Part shown: piece after piece, positions 1-10,985 of the stretch
Layout of the letters: the number at the start of each line of letters is the position of its first letter
Numbering within the stretch: the first letter of the stretch is position 1
Source of the DNA: Tanytarsus gracilentus
Lineage: Eukaryota > Arthropoda > Insecta > Diptera > Chironomidae
Direction: 5' to 3'
DNA: 64,000 nt
Assembly: GCA_038502055.1 (NCBI GenBank)
Contig: JAXRKN010000045.1
Span: 2,006,501-2,070,500 of the forward strand
Notes under the pieces: generated by a model
Databases searched by the model: none
Told to the model about the DNA's origin: nothing
Seen by the model: the letters and a program-made list of their open reading frames with translations, nothing else
Translations under genes and position numbers: made by a program

Positions 1-956
1 CAACTCAACGTCAAAAATCGTCAACGCTGCCGAGTTCTTCGGGTGGAAATGACTACGAAAATCTTCCGACAACCTCATCCACTGCCAATCTAATCGACGC
101 TACACTCAACAATCCCACAACATCGCCCATCATAAATACGGCTACGTTCAGAATCAACAAGAGTTCGAGAAATTTACCTGTGATAGCTACGCCAGTATTG
201 AGCAAGAGTCAAAAGACTAGTCAAAGAGGTAGCCAGCAAAATCTCAATCGTGAACGACGTCCGAGTGGAAGCAGTTCGAATCTAATGAAGTTTGGCGGAA
301 GCTCTCAAAATCTCACGCGATCAAGCACCACGAATCTTACGAAAAATGCAAGACACGATCAGAGCATTAAGCGGAGAGCGAGCGATATGAATCGAAGCAG
401 CACAACAAATCTCAATAAATATCATCGACAGCAATCTCACAACAGTTCCAACTCAAATTTGCGGCGCGATGGTTCCGCTATGGATATAGTTTGCAGCAGT
501 CCCGACGATACGATCGTAGCCGAGAGGAAGTCACATAGTCGAAAGAATAGCGTCAATTTATCGAAAAGCAATTCTAACCTCGCCATCGCCGGAAGCTCGT
601 CACACAATCCAAAATCGGGGTCATCGCGCCGCGAAGAAAACTTCAAAAATAATATACCACGTGCTAGTCTCATAAACGCATCGACAATTGTAAATGCAAT
701 CTCCAATAATCCCTTCAAGCGTCAAACGTCATTTAATGTGAATGTAAAGCCAACGCCTCTCTCTCATCAAAGTCGATTGATGATTGACGAGTTGAATAAA
801 AACCGTCCTCAGACATCGTCATGTGATAGTTCAATGTTTAAGAATTTTGAATGGCCAAAAGTATTAACCACACAAAGATCACTTCCCGCTGAAAATGCTG
901 CACTTCAGTCCGACATGGAAGTTATGCTTTCTGATGCTGGGGGAGACGGTAGCTAG
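1..956 (+). CDS. 3' end of an unrecognised Ser/Asn-rich protein (partial)
   Basis: The frame is open from base 3 to the TAG at 954-956, so this is the last exon, or part of it, of a gene that starts before the window. The visible 317 residues are low-complexity and rich in Ser, Asn, Thr and Arg, with no membrane segment or recognisable domain. A motif of the form S-x-x-N-L recurs about eight times between bases 230 and 590 (for example SSSNL, SSQNL, two copies of STTNL, SNSNL). Many copies are preceded by Arg or Lys, which would suit basophilic kinases. The last 60 residues lose the repeat and end acidic (SDMEVMLSDAGGDGS). I do not recognise the family; a disordered tail of a large signalling or channel-associated protein is possible. 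That it is coding is fairly sure; function is unknown. Confidence 0.7.
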   Translation, partial: TQRQKSSTLPSSSGGNDYENLPTTSSTANLIDATLNNPTTSPIINTATFRINKSSRNLPVIATPVLSKSQKTSQRGSQQNLNRERRPSGSSSNLMKFGGSSQNLTRSSTTNLTKNARHDQSIKRRASDMNRSSTTNLNKYHRQQSHNSSNSNLRRDGSAMDIVCSSPDDTIVAERKSHSRKNSVNLSKSNSNLAIAGSSSHNPKSGSSRREENFKNNIPRASLINASTIVNAISNNPFKRQTSFNVNVKPTPLSHQSRLMIDELNKNRPQTSSCDSSMFKNFEWPKVLTTQRSLPAENAALQSDMEVMLSDAGGDGS

Positions 957-1866
957 GATCAGCTTATATCCCGCTTTTTTAATTTTCTTTCCGACTCTGC
1001 GTCATCAATTTTTCAGTTTTACTAATTAATCACTGCCTTTAACTTAATTGAGTGAAGAATGTGATTTTGTAATTCCAAATCACATTCACTCAATTTTCAC
1101 CCACTTAAGTACTTTAAATGTGCCAATAATTCATTTTCTTAATTTAACAGCAATTCCTTATGATCAATTATTTAAATAATTTATATTTTTCGAATTTAAA
1201 CTTAACCATCATTGAAAAAAACTTTAGATAGTTTATGCATTATAGGCGAATTTTTTTAATCGAATGCTTTCAATTTACCGCAGCATTTTAGTCGTGAATT
1301 AAAGCTACTCTAGATGAATATCAATCAAAAGTTAGAAGTAATAAATTTTATATCATAGTCTTTTAACGAAAGAAAAAAAATTAACGAATATTCGCGTAGT
1401 ATGACGCGCATCAATATTGCTTGTTAATTCTTGTGATAAAAAAAATCATTATGTTGGTACCTTAAACGATTTCTGCAACGATCCTTTTCGGTAATCAATA
1501 AAACTTCTCATCGAAAAAAAAAAATAAATGAATAATGTGTGAGATTTTATTTTTGTGACAAGTATGATGAAATAAGCTTTTAAAATGACACATAAGGATA
1601 AATTCATTCAATGTAATTGTTTGATGTGCAAAATGATATTTGTGCTTATTTTATAAAAACTGAAAAAAAACTAACTAAATTTATTTTTAAAATAATATAT
1701 GAACACACACACAATCAAATATAATTTAAAATGTAATTTATAAAATGCAAAAAGTACTCAATAAAGAAATGAAAATTGTCGTCTAAAACAGTATCAAGAA
1801 AAGAAAGGTTCAAAATTTCATTTTTCAACGTTTATTTTTTATTAGATAGAAAAAAAAATAAATTAT
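957..1866. other. Convergent 3' flanks, AT-rich, no gene
   Basis: About 0.9 kb between the stop codons of two converging genes. AATAAA signals on the plus strand at 1497-1502 and 1760-1765 could end the first gene. TTTATT at about 1831 could serve as the minus-strand signal of the UBL7-like gene. Nothing else is seen. Confidence 0.5.
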
Positions 1867-3115
1867 TTAGCTCAAATTCATCTCGGCAAGAACTAAGTTT
1901 ACTGCAGCTTCTAAATTGCCGTTACAGACCATGAGTGCTTGAATATTTGTAGCCTTATTTCGTAATCCCATCTCTTCCATTTGAATCAATTGTGATTGGA
2001 AGCTGGCAATCATTAATTCGTCGTCTCGATCTCTGTCAGCCCTCAATTGTTCTTCGTCTTCAACTTGCATTTCCTCGACAGCACTCTCTTGTGGCGGCAG
2101 TGATTGAGGTTCTGTCATCTCTTCCTCTTGTGGCGTGGTATTTGGAGATACTTCAGCTTCAGATCTTCTCGATTGGAGGACTTCGTTCATTGCATTCAAA
2201 AACATTGAACTTGAGATGATGTTGCGACGATTTGGAACCGAAACCGATGAGCTCGATGGTGAAATTCCACTAGCTTGACTTAAATTTCTCTGCGAGATGT
2301 TAGCCAAGGAGTTTTGACCTGTTTGGGCTGCTGCCAAGGAACGTCGTAAAAAGTCAGATGTAATTCTACGACCGCTTGCATTGCCAGCTGATGTTGATGC
2401 TTGTGGTGAATTTGCTTCCGAGCCTGATGAGGATCCCGAATCGGAAAATTCATGATCGAAGCTTGGCGGTACTGGTGCCTGTTCAGCGACTGTTGACTTT
2501 ACGGTGACATTTCTCAAAGCATTGCAGATTGTTTCGGATGCTTCGATCAATGCCCTATGATTTTCAGCCATTTTTCGTACAGTCTCGGGATTCTGAAGAT
2601 TTGCAAGCAATATTGGATCTTTCAAAAACGAAAGTGCGAGAATATCCTTCTGAAGTTCCGGATGTTTGCTGAAAATTTTCTGAATTACTTCCGGCCTTGA
2701 GATTTTCTTTGTAAGAAAATGAGGGAAATGATGAAACAAAGACTTTAAATAAATGCGTAAAAGAACTCACATGAAAATTTCCCGAATTTAATGACCTAAA
2801 AAGTGATGTCACTCGACTGACATCCATTTCGGTGAATTTGCTGTAAATTTTAACTTCCTCCTCCTTTATTTTCTTCAAAACTTGAATAGTACTTCCAGAT
2901 TTGATGTGTTTCTGCTTACTAATCGGTTCATCGTCCGCAAGAATATTTCCCAAATAAACAAGCGAAATGTCACAATCCTTTGTATCTTTTAAAATTTCAT
3001 TCTTGATTCTCTCTTTAAGTGCTGCAGAGTTTTCATTAAAATTTACATTATCCACTCTAACTCGCTCGATTTCGCGAGTTGCTGGAAAATTTACTTTACA
3101 ATAGAGATACTCCAT
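1867..3115 (-). CDS. UBL7: Ubiquitin-like protein 7 (UBL + UBA)
   Basis: Two exons, 3115-2771 and 2706-1867, joined in phase 0 across a 64 bp intron (donor GTGAGT), give 394 residues; human UBL7 is about 380. Residues 1-80 form a ubiquitin-like domain ending in GSTIQVLKK. A helical segment follows (SRPEVIQKIF, LSFLKDPILLANLQ), then a Ser-rich disordered stretch containing the FLRRSLAAAQ and MFLNAMNEVL helices. A C-terminal UBA domain ends the protein (IQMEEMGLRNKATNIQALMV). Family knowledge: UBL7 is a ubiquitin-binding shuttle or adaptor of the ubiquilin type; its insect role is little studied. I start at the ATG at 3115; an upstream in-frame GTG is ignored. It is transcribed away from the RNA polymerase I subunit gene, with 218 bp between start codons. 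Confidence 0.82.
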
Positions 3116-3333
3116 ATTCACTGAAAAACTAATTGAAATTTAAAATTTCAGTCTTCTTGAAATATTTGAAATTTCTTTTCTTTTTTTTGTTATGATGATG
3201 CAGGGTGACGCGAAAAATATCAATTGAAGCGAATTCAAATTTTTCAGAAACGTTAATAATATAAAACTCATTTGTGAGTGAACACTTTGAGCACATGTGA
3301 GAGGTAAACAATAAAATTAGAAAATATTAAAAA
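3116..3333. promoter_or_regulatory. Shared divergent promoter, UBL7 / RNA pol I subunit
   Basis: 218 bp separate the two start codons on opposite strands, so both promoters must lie here or overlap the 5' ends. No TATA box is evident, as is usual for housekeeping genes. The role is inferred from layout only. Confidence 0.5.
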
Positions 3334-6300
3334 ATGGTTAAGCAGCCGGTTTTAACCAATTTAAAGCCTTCTTTTAATGAGATAAAGAAAGAGCGTAATA
3401 AGGTGAGATAGAAGTAAATGAATTTGACTGAATTCACATTGAAACTTCTTTAGATTCTCGAAAATCTTGGCGCACCACATCTTGAATCTTTTAATCACTT
3501 CCTCGGCAATGGAATGCAAACAATTCTCGAACGTATTGAACCGTATGAGTTTGAGCTTGTTAATGGCGAAAAAATTAAAGTCAACATTGAGAGCTGTGAA
3601 ATTACTCCACCGAGAATCAATGCTCAAATTGATCTGAAAGAGAGGCGAGTTTTTCCCAGCGAGTCTCGTCAACGATCAGTGACGTACAGTGGAAATTGTT
3701 TAATGCAACTTGCTTGGAGTAAAAATGGAATCAAACAAGCTCCGATTGAGTTTGACTTGGGCTCTATTCCAATTATGGTTCGGGTAAGATCGAAAATCAT
3801 ATGAAACATATTATACAATTTGTCATCTATGTCATTTCTTACTTCAGTCAAACGCCTGCAACTTGAGGGACTGTACGCCAGCAGAAATGGTTAGGAGGAG
3901 TGAACATGAGCATGACTGGGGAGGATATTTTGTGGTCAAAGGCAATGAGAGATTAATTCGAATGCTTTTAATGACACGACGAAACTATCCGCTTGCACTT
4001 AAGAGAAGTACGTGGAAGGACCGTGGAAAGATGTTTAGTGACATTGGAATCATGATGAGATGTGTTGATGTTGATCAAACGGGTACAAACAATGTTCTTC
4101 ACTTCCTCAAAAATGGAACTGCCAAATTTATGTTCAGTAACAAGAGGAGACTCTCGTATCTTCCAATTATGCTCCTTTTAAAGTGCCTCGTAAATTTACC
4201 CGATGAAAAAATCTATCAAGACCTATCGGCTGGACACGAAAATGATCTTTACTACAAGTCGTGTCTTCAGGAAATGCTACTCGATTTACATAAAGAAAAT
4301 ATTCACACTCACTTTGACGCATTAAATTATCTCGGACAAATTTTCCGATCTCGCTATGAGCAATTGCCAAAGTGGGCTACAAACGCGGAAGTGGGAAATC
4401 ACATTCTCGATAAATCAATTTTAATTCATTTGGATAGAAACGAAGATAAATATCGAGTGGCAGTTTTTATGATGAAAAAGCTCTTTCAAGTTGGCCAGGG
4501 AAAGGCAAAAGTGGAGTCGGCTGATAGTGTTATGATGCAGGAACTTCTACTCGGCGGTCATTTATATCAGCAAATTTTTAAAGAATATCTCGAGACGTGG
4601 ATGACAAATTTGCGATTTACACTCAATAAAAAATTAGAGTCTGATCAATCGAATCGAGTTAAGGTGTCGGACATGCAGGCGGCTGGAAAATTTTCAGGAA
4701 ATTTAATGCGACGTATGGAAAATTTCCTTGCCACCGGAAATTTAGTTAGCAAAACGGGACTGAATTTAATGCAAAACTCTGGTCTCGTCATAATGGCTGA
4801 AAATATCAATCGAATGCGATACATGAGTCATTTTCGTGCTGTGCATCGTGGTTCATATTTTGTTGAGATGAGAACGACAGAAGCACGTCAGCTATTGCCA
4901 GACGCATGGGGATTCATTTGTCCCGTTCACACACCCGACGGAAGTCCATGCGGCTTACTAAACCACCTTACAGTCGATTGTGTCTCATCGCCAGATATTT
5001 TACATAATGTGAAAACTGATACGATAATGGAGGCTCTAATTGAGGCCGGTGGAATGGAAACAGTTGATTTGGCCATTATTTCAAGTCTTGACGAATGCTA
5101 TACAGTTTTGGTCGAGGGAAGTGTCGTTGGCTACATTCGAGATGATCAAATTAAAAAGGCTGAAAAGAATTTGAGAGCGATGAAAATTGAGGACAAAAAA
5201 GTTCCAAAACACACTGAAATCGTTCTCGTACCGAAAAAGAAAGGCGGTCAATATCCAGGCCTCTTTCTTTTTGTCGGCTCAGCGAGAATGATGAGACCCG
5301 TAATTAATTTAGCATTCGGTAAAATTGAGTGGATTGGAACGTTCGAGCAAGTCTATTTGGATGTGGCAATAACACGTGAAGAAATCTATCCCGGAGTTAC
5401 GACACATCTGGAGCTTTCAAAGCTTTCGTTTATGTCAAATTTGGCGAATTTAATTCCCTTGCCCGATCACAATCAATCGCCGCGAAATATGTATCAGTGT
5501 CAGATGGGTAAGCAAACAATGGGCACGCCATGCCTGAATTGGTTTACACAAGCGTCAACTAAATTGTATCGTCTTCAAACACCTGCGACACCTCTCTTTC
5601 GACCCGTTCATCATGACCTCATCGAGTTGGATAATTTTGCAATGGGAACTAATGCTATTGTCGCTGTCATCAGCTACACGGGTTATGACATGGAAGACGC
5701 TATGATCATTAATAAATCGGCTTATGAGCGAGGCTTTGCTCACGGCACAATTTATCATTCGGATTTTGTTGAACTAAAAAATGCCGAAAGTTATTTTGCA
5801 AGAGATCCCAAACGTGAAGAATTAGCGAAGTTTCTCGATACCGATGGACTTCCACATCCCGGACAAAAAGTAGAGCCAGGCGATCCAATATGCTGCTACT
5901 ACGACACAAACGAATCAACTTTTGTCGTGCAGAGACATCAAGGAAAAGAAATGGTTGTTGTTGACAATGTTAAAATGCTCGGCGAAGTCAATGCTTTTGC
6001 GCCTAAAAAGATTAGCATAACGACGAGAATTCCAAGAAATCCTACAGTGGGTGATAAATTTGCCTCACGTGCAGGTCAAAAAGGAATTTGCTCACAAAAA
6101 TATCCGGCTGAAGATTTACCATTCACCGAAAGTGGTCTCATTCCGGACATCATTTTCAATCCCCACGGATTTCCATCGAGAATGACAATTGCGATGATGA
6201 TTGAAACAATGGCCGGCAAGCATGCGGCCGTAAAAGGAAAAGTCTATGACGCAACACCCTTCACATTTTCCGAAGACAACACCGCCATAAATCATTTTGG

Positions 6301-6838
6301 CGAGCTGTTGGTGGACGCGGGCTATAAATACAACGGAACTGAACGCATGTACAGCGGTGTCGATGGCCGCGAAATGAAAGCAGACATTTTCTTCGGCGTT
6401 GTTCACTATCAAAGATTGAGACATATGGTTTCCGATAAGTGGCAGGTTCGATCTACAGGACCCATTGATACCGTTACACATCAGCCGCTAAAGGGAAGAA
6501 AGCGCGGAGGTGGTGTGAGATTTGGTGAAATGGAACGTGATGCGCTTATCTCGCACGGTTCATCTTTCCTTCTTCAAGATCGCCTTTTCCACTGTTCTGA
6601 TAAAACTGTCGTATTAATTTGTCGTCACTGTGGAAGTTTAATGACGCCGATGGATCGAGTTTACATAAGAAAGGCAAACAAGGAAAATGTCGTTGGCAAG
6701 GTGGAAATTTGTGGCCTATGTAAGAAGAGTGATGCTATTGATGTCGTAGAAATTCCCTACGTTCTCAAACTTCTCACTGCACAATTAAGCGCAATGAATA
6801 TAAACTTAAAAGTCGATTACAAAGATTTAAATTTGTAA
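3334..6838 (+). CDS. RpI135: DNA-directed RNA polymerase I subunit RPA2 (second largest)
   Basis: Three exons (3334-3402, 3454-3783, 3848-6838; introns 51 and 64 bp) give 1129 residues, against about 1135 for human POLR1B. The subunit forms one side of the RNA polymerase I active-site cleft and transcribes pre-rRNA in the nucleolus. Characteristic blocks are GGYFVVKGNERLIRML in the lobe, the SKTGLNLMQNSGL fork region, FICPVHTPDGSPCGLLNHL, GYDMEDAMIINKSAYERGFAHG (about residue 745), GDKFASRAGQKGI (about 867), the hybrid-binding HGFPSRMTI, and the RFGEMERDALISHG clamp. A C-terminal four-cysteine zinc site (CRHCG...CGLCKK) is intact. The pattern is pol I rather than pol II or III (NYPLALKR; ends NINLKVDYKDLNL). 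No damage is seen; it is essential housekeeping and very likely functional. Confidence 0.96.
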
Positions 6839-7084
6839 AGTAAATTTGTATTTGAAAAAGTTTAATGAAATAATAAGCACACTTTTATAATTGTATCATA
6901 GCAATGCTCATTATGAATGGCCGATATACATATAATATATGTTGATGAGACAGCGAAAGGCTTTCAAATTATTACATAACATAATCTTCACACATATGAT
7001 GCTGCCGATGAAAAAGAAAGTCAGTCCACAAAAAATAAGAGATGATTTTTGAGAAAAATGTCAAGTGGATTGCGTAAAGAGAGC

Positions 7085-8455
7085 TTATCGGCCGGGTTGA
7101 GGTGGCTGTGGTTGTGTTAATTGATCAGGTCGACTAAATGTTGGATTTAAAAATCTTCCAGTCGTTTGTTGAGGCTGTCTGAAGTTTTGTTGTGGCACTT
7201 GAGATCCTCGTTGAGGCTGCACGAATGGTCCAAAAGGTCTTTGAACACCAGACGGTCTTTTTTGCTGTGGAACATTCACTGCCTGTTGACTTCCAGTTCT
7301 TTGAAGCTCAGTGACATGAAATCCATTTTTGTTAACGTAAAACTTTACATCCATGGAAGTTCCATTAACGTTCACTTGTAAAATGCCAGATCGGAAGAAA
7401 TTTTCTTCTGTCGCAATTTCATACTCTGTAGGATTAAAAATGTCAAAATTTTATGAGAGAGATTCGTGCAAGGTGTGAGCAATTATTTAAAATTTTAAAT
7501 GCCATAAAATCTCAAAAAGTACTTTAAATTTTACTGCGCATTTAAGACTTTTAGACGGCTATAAATTTCATACCTTTCACAGCCATTCCAACGTAGTCGA
7601 AATCATCGAGTGGAATTTCATAAACTAATGTATGGTAACGTCTATCGCTTGTACGGAACGTATAAGAGCCCTCAATCGAAGCAAACTTACTTTGATGGCC
7701 TATAAACTGAATAAAGTTTTCTCCGTTTCTCAGATACGACCTGGGGTGTCATGAAGAAAAAATTTATGACGCCATAATTCGAATTAAGAACAAAAGTTTC
7801 TCTTACACTTTCAAATTCTGTTTTCCGATGCTCGCAAAATTGGGAAAAATTTCTCGGACTTGTCGTGCGGGAGTGCGTTTAAAGGTGGTGGTCGGGAGGA
7901 TTTTTCTTTCAGCATTATTACCGAGATTCTGGAAGATACCGATTCCACCTGAATGTACACTGTATTCGATTTCGTAACCCGCTCCATTTTTAACAAAACT
8001 TATTTTATTTGTAATATTAAAATTTGATTCATCAGCAATGTAGGGATCTGCGAAAAATTTAATAGATTAATTCCGTTACATTTTTAAAAAATAATTTCAC
8101 TCACTCGTAAACTCATATTTGCCTCTCAACACATAATAGTAAACCGTCTCGTATTGGCACTTCTCGTCCTTAAAAGTATATTGACCAAAAACTCGAGCAT
8201 CATCGGGATGCTTATAAATCACAACTGCCTCTCCATTTGTCAACCCCTGACTAATGCCCATAAAAAAATCACATAAACCTTATAATTTAATTCACCAACA
8301 TAAAGTATCGCAAAAAGGTACACTCACATATAAAAGAATCCATCGCCGAAGTTTAAATATAATGGATTCTCGAATTGCACATTTTTATCTCGTTCGCATC
8401 CTCCGTAAGCTGACGCTATCAAAATAGCCAAAATTAAAGCACTTTTTATCACCAT
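7085..8455 (-). CDS. Secreted protein of unknown family with Pro/Gln-rich tail
   Basis: Five exons (8455-8328, 8250-8105, 8047-7807, 7740-7574, 7425-7085) join in phase to 340 residues. Residues 1-18 are a clear signal peptide (MVIKSALILAILIASAYG), followed by a Cys. The body (residues 20-270) is rich in aromatic and beta-forming residues and has only one further visible Cys (DEKCQYET). The last 65 residues are rich in Pro, Gln and Arg and resemble a disordered linker or matrix tail. I recognise no enzyme motif or named family. TATAAAA on the minus strand at 8529-8523, about 70 bp before the ATG, fits a tissue-specific secreted gene. A cuticle, salivary or hemolymph protein is possible but not shown. 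Confidence 0.75.
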
Positions 8456-8522
8456 CGTGTTCACCTGTGATGCTAAACCGAAACTAACCGATTGAAAAAC
8501 GCTTGCAGAGACTTTTGTATGC

Positions 8523-8529
8523 TTTTATA
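8523..8529 (-). promoter_or_regulatory. TATA box of the orphan secreted-protein gene
   Basis: TATAAAA reading on the minus strand, 68-74 bp before the ATG at 8455. Spacing leaves room for a short 5' UTR. Confidence 0.55.
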
Positions 8530-9883
8530 TCGAAATCAATATGAATGCGGTAAGGTGGTAGGATGACATTAGAGCATCATCACTGTCTCCTCTTTCTCAA
8601 ACATTTTTTTTATGCCTCATCGCTCATAAAAATTTAATTCGAGCGAATTTGGGAGGGGCGTCGTTAGTTAATAACGGCATGTACTGAATATATTTTAATT
8701 ATTCGTTTAATTTTCCAAAAATATTTAAATACTTTTAAAAAAAGTAATTCAATGTCAAGCACTCGAATTTTTAAAGCCATATTTTATGGTGAGCTTAAAA
8801 GGGCTTAAAAGCTCCGCAAACTTTGGTGAATTCTCCAAATGCTCCAAAAAAATTATTGTTGTAAGTTTTAATGATGCCCCTGAGGAAACAACGAAAAAGA
8901 AATTAAGAGAAGCAAAAATGTGAATCTCAAAATTTTTCCTCACAATAAAATCCTAACGATAAAAAATTGTTGTGTCATCTTCGTAAATTTTTAAGCAAAA
9001 AGTTCGCTAAACTCTTCGAAGAAAATTCAAAAAATTTTAAACAAAATTTTATGACGACAATTTAATTAAAAGACAAATAATCGCCGTTGCCGGTCACGCA
9101 TGAAACTCGTTTCAGACAAACGAGACGTTCGATCGAAATAGAAGAAGAGAGAAAGTAAAAATAAAAATTTCTATGCAAAAGACTTTTTTGTCTCTCTCCC
9201 AAATTTTTTCCTCATTCTCATTATGCAACTTGATTATTTTATTGAGGCTTAAGTTTTTTTTGATAATAAATTATGTAAGCTTCATAATCCTCTGTGTGTG
9301 GTGTATGTTGTGTCTCTTTTCAAATAACTAAAAGCCTCATTAAGCCGCGAAAATGTTTTGCCTAATTAAACATCGGATTATCACCAACCGCATTTGAATT
9401 AATAATTCATTTAAGGGTTTTTTACATATCGCGACGTGTGAAAGTGAAAATGAAGTTCATTGTCGAGTTTATTTTTAGAGTTGAAAAAAAAGCTAAAATA
9501 ACTTCGAAAATAAAACAGTTTTGTTCTAATTGTTTCTTACCTTATTTCGCTACTGATAATCACGTGATTATTTTTAATATAGAGAACCATAAAATATTTC
9601 TAAAACCATTTACAAAACTTTCCAACTATTCAATCAAACCCCAATAAATTCTTAAACTCAACTGATTAGATTCCACCCACTCTCTCAAAAAATAATTTAC
9701 ATCAACTAGTGCCGTATTATCGATTGTCGCTCTCTTTCTTCTTCTTTATTCTCATTCATAAAAATCGGACTAATTTTAGTCTCGTGTGAGCGGAATACAA
9801 GAGAAAGCAAGGTCAAGATCGTATGCAAAATCTTTTAAGCAGATGCTTTTTTAGTTTAGTCGTTTTTTAGTCGCGAATCGAGA
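8530..9883. other. AT-rich intergenic tract
   Basis: About 1.35 kb between two divergent genes. Short open frames occur but lack splice-supported extensions or composition resembling protein. Poly-A, poly-T and CT-rich runs dominate; nothing else is supported. Confidence 0.4.
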
Positions 9884-10985
9884 ATGGTGATTGAAGCTTT
9901 AACTAAAGAAAATTTCCAAGAGGAAATTGAAGAATGTGCAAACAAAAAGGACTGGAAGAAGATTATTAAACTTGCCCAAAGATATGGATTTGAAATTAGT
10001 TCGCTTCTCTATTGGGTTTTTCCATCTGAATATTGTCTAGAGCAACTGAAGGTTACTCTAAAAAAATTCTCTATTTCCTCTGTCCTCAGCATCGGATGCG
10101 GTAATGTTGAAAAATTATTTTTGCTCATAAAATTTGTAGTGAATACTTTTTAGTAATTTCCTTTAAAGGATCAAAGTGAATATTTAAGTTGCTTAGTGAT
10201 GGAGGACATGCCTAAAATTTCAAAAAGGGTGTTCAAGGGATTACTTTTGAAATTCTGTAAAAAAATTCGAATGATATGTTTATCTTTAATTAACTTAGTT
10301 TCATCCCTTAGGATAAAATCTATTAAGGGTTGCTTGTAAATTTCAAGTGTAAATTCCACACCGTTTCTGCTTATTTAAAATATGTTTATCTTTAAAAATA
10401 AAAACGTGTACTCCCCTAGAACAAGAAATGAATAAGCTCAAATCCATTACAGAAAATCCATTGAGTCCCCAACAACAATGAGCTAAAATCATCATCGTTT
10501 TTAGAATTCTATAGTTGACATCAATTAAAGCTATAAAAGCTTCTCAATTTAATTTTTTTTTCTCCCTAGGTAATGGACTAATGGAATTTCTAATCAATCA
10601 GAGCATCGGTGTGAAAATCAATGGTCTAGAAATCGATCAGAAATACTGGAGCCGAAAGAGAAAATTTATCCCTATGCATTACGTGGACGGACGCAGTGTG
10701 AATTCTCAAATACTTCTCGATGCGAATGCGAGCAAAAATTGGAATTTTGCTTTACTTTTTTCTTATTTTAATCTTCGACCTGCATTTGATGCTTACATCA
10801 AGGCATACAAAGGCAATTTTGTGATAATCATTGGGCCTCAAGCAAACACAAATCGATATACGGATCCCCTCCCATTAGATTTTCAAGATAATGATGATTT
10901 TCATTTAGCCCATTTATGTGACTTTGGAGACAATCGAGATCTTTTGGCAGTTTATGAAAGAAAAATAAAAAGTCATGCAGTATGA
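9884..10985 (+). CDS. Small SAM-dependent methyltransferase-like protein
   Basis: Two exons, 9884-10100 and 10570-10985, joined within a Gly codon, give 210 residues. The junction rebuilds a class I methyltransferase motif I, SIGCGNGLMEFL, at about residues 67-78. GLEID about 15 residues later supplies the acidic residue that would hold the adenosylmethionine ribose. A helical N-terminal part precedes it, and a strand-like NFVIIIGPQ block follows, as in this fold. The splice ends are good (GTAATG donor, CCCTAG acceptor), but the intron is 469 bp, long for this window. The substrate cannot be told; no DPPY-type or protein-Arg methyltransferase motif is visible. It could be an insect-specific family. 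Coding status is likely because the motif is formed only after splicing. Confidence 0.7.

Noticed and set aside
437..718. Antisense frame opposite the first gene, and similar frames opposite RpI135, bitesize and gamma-COP
   Set aside because: Shadows of real coding sequence; no own splice signals or family match.
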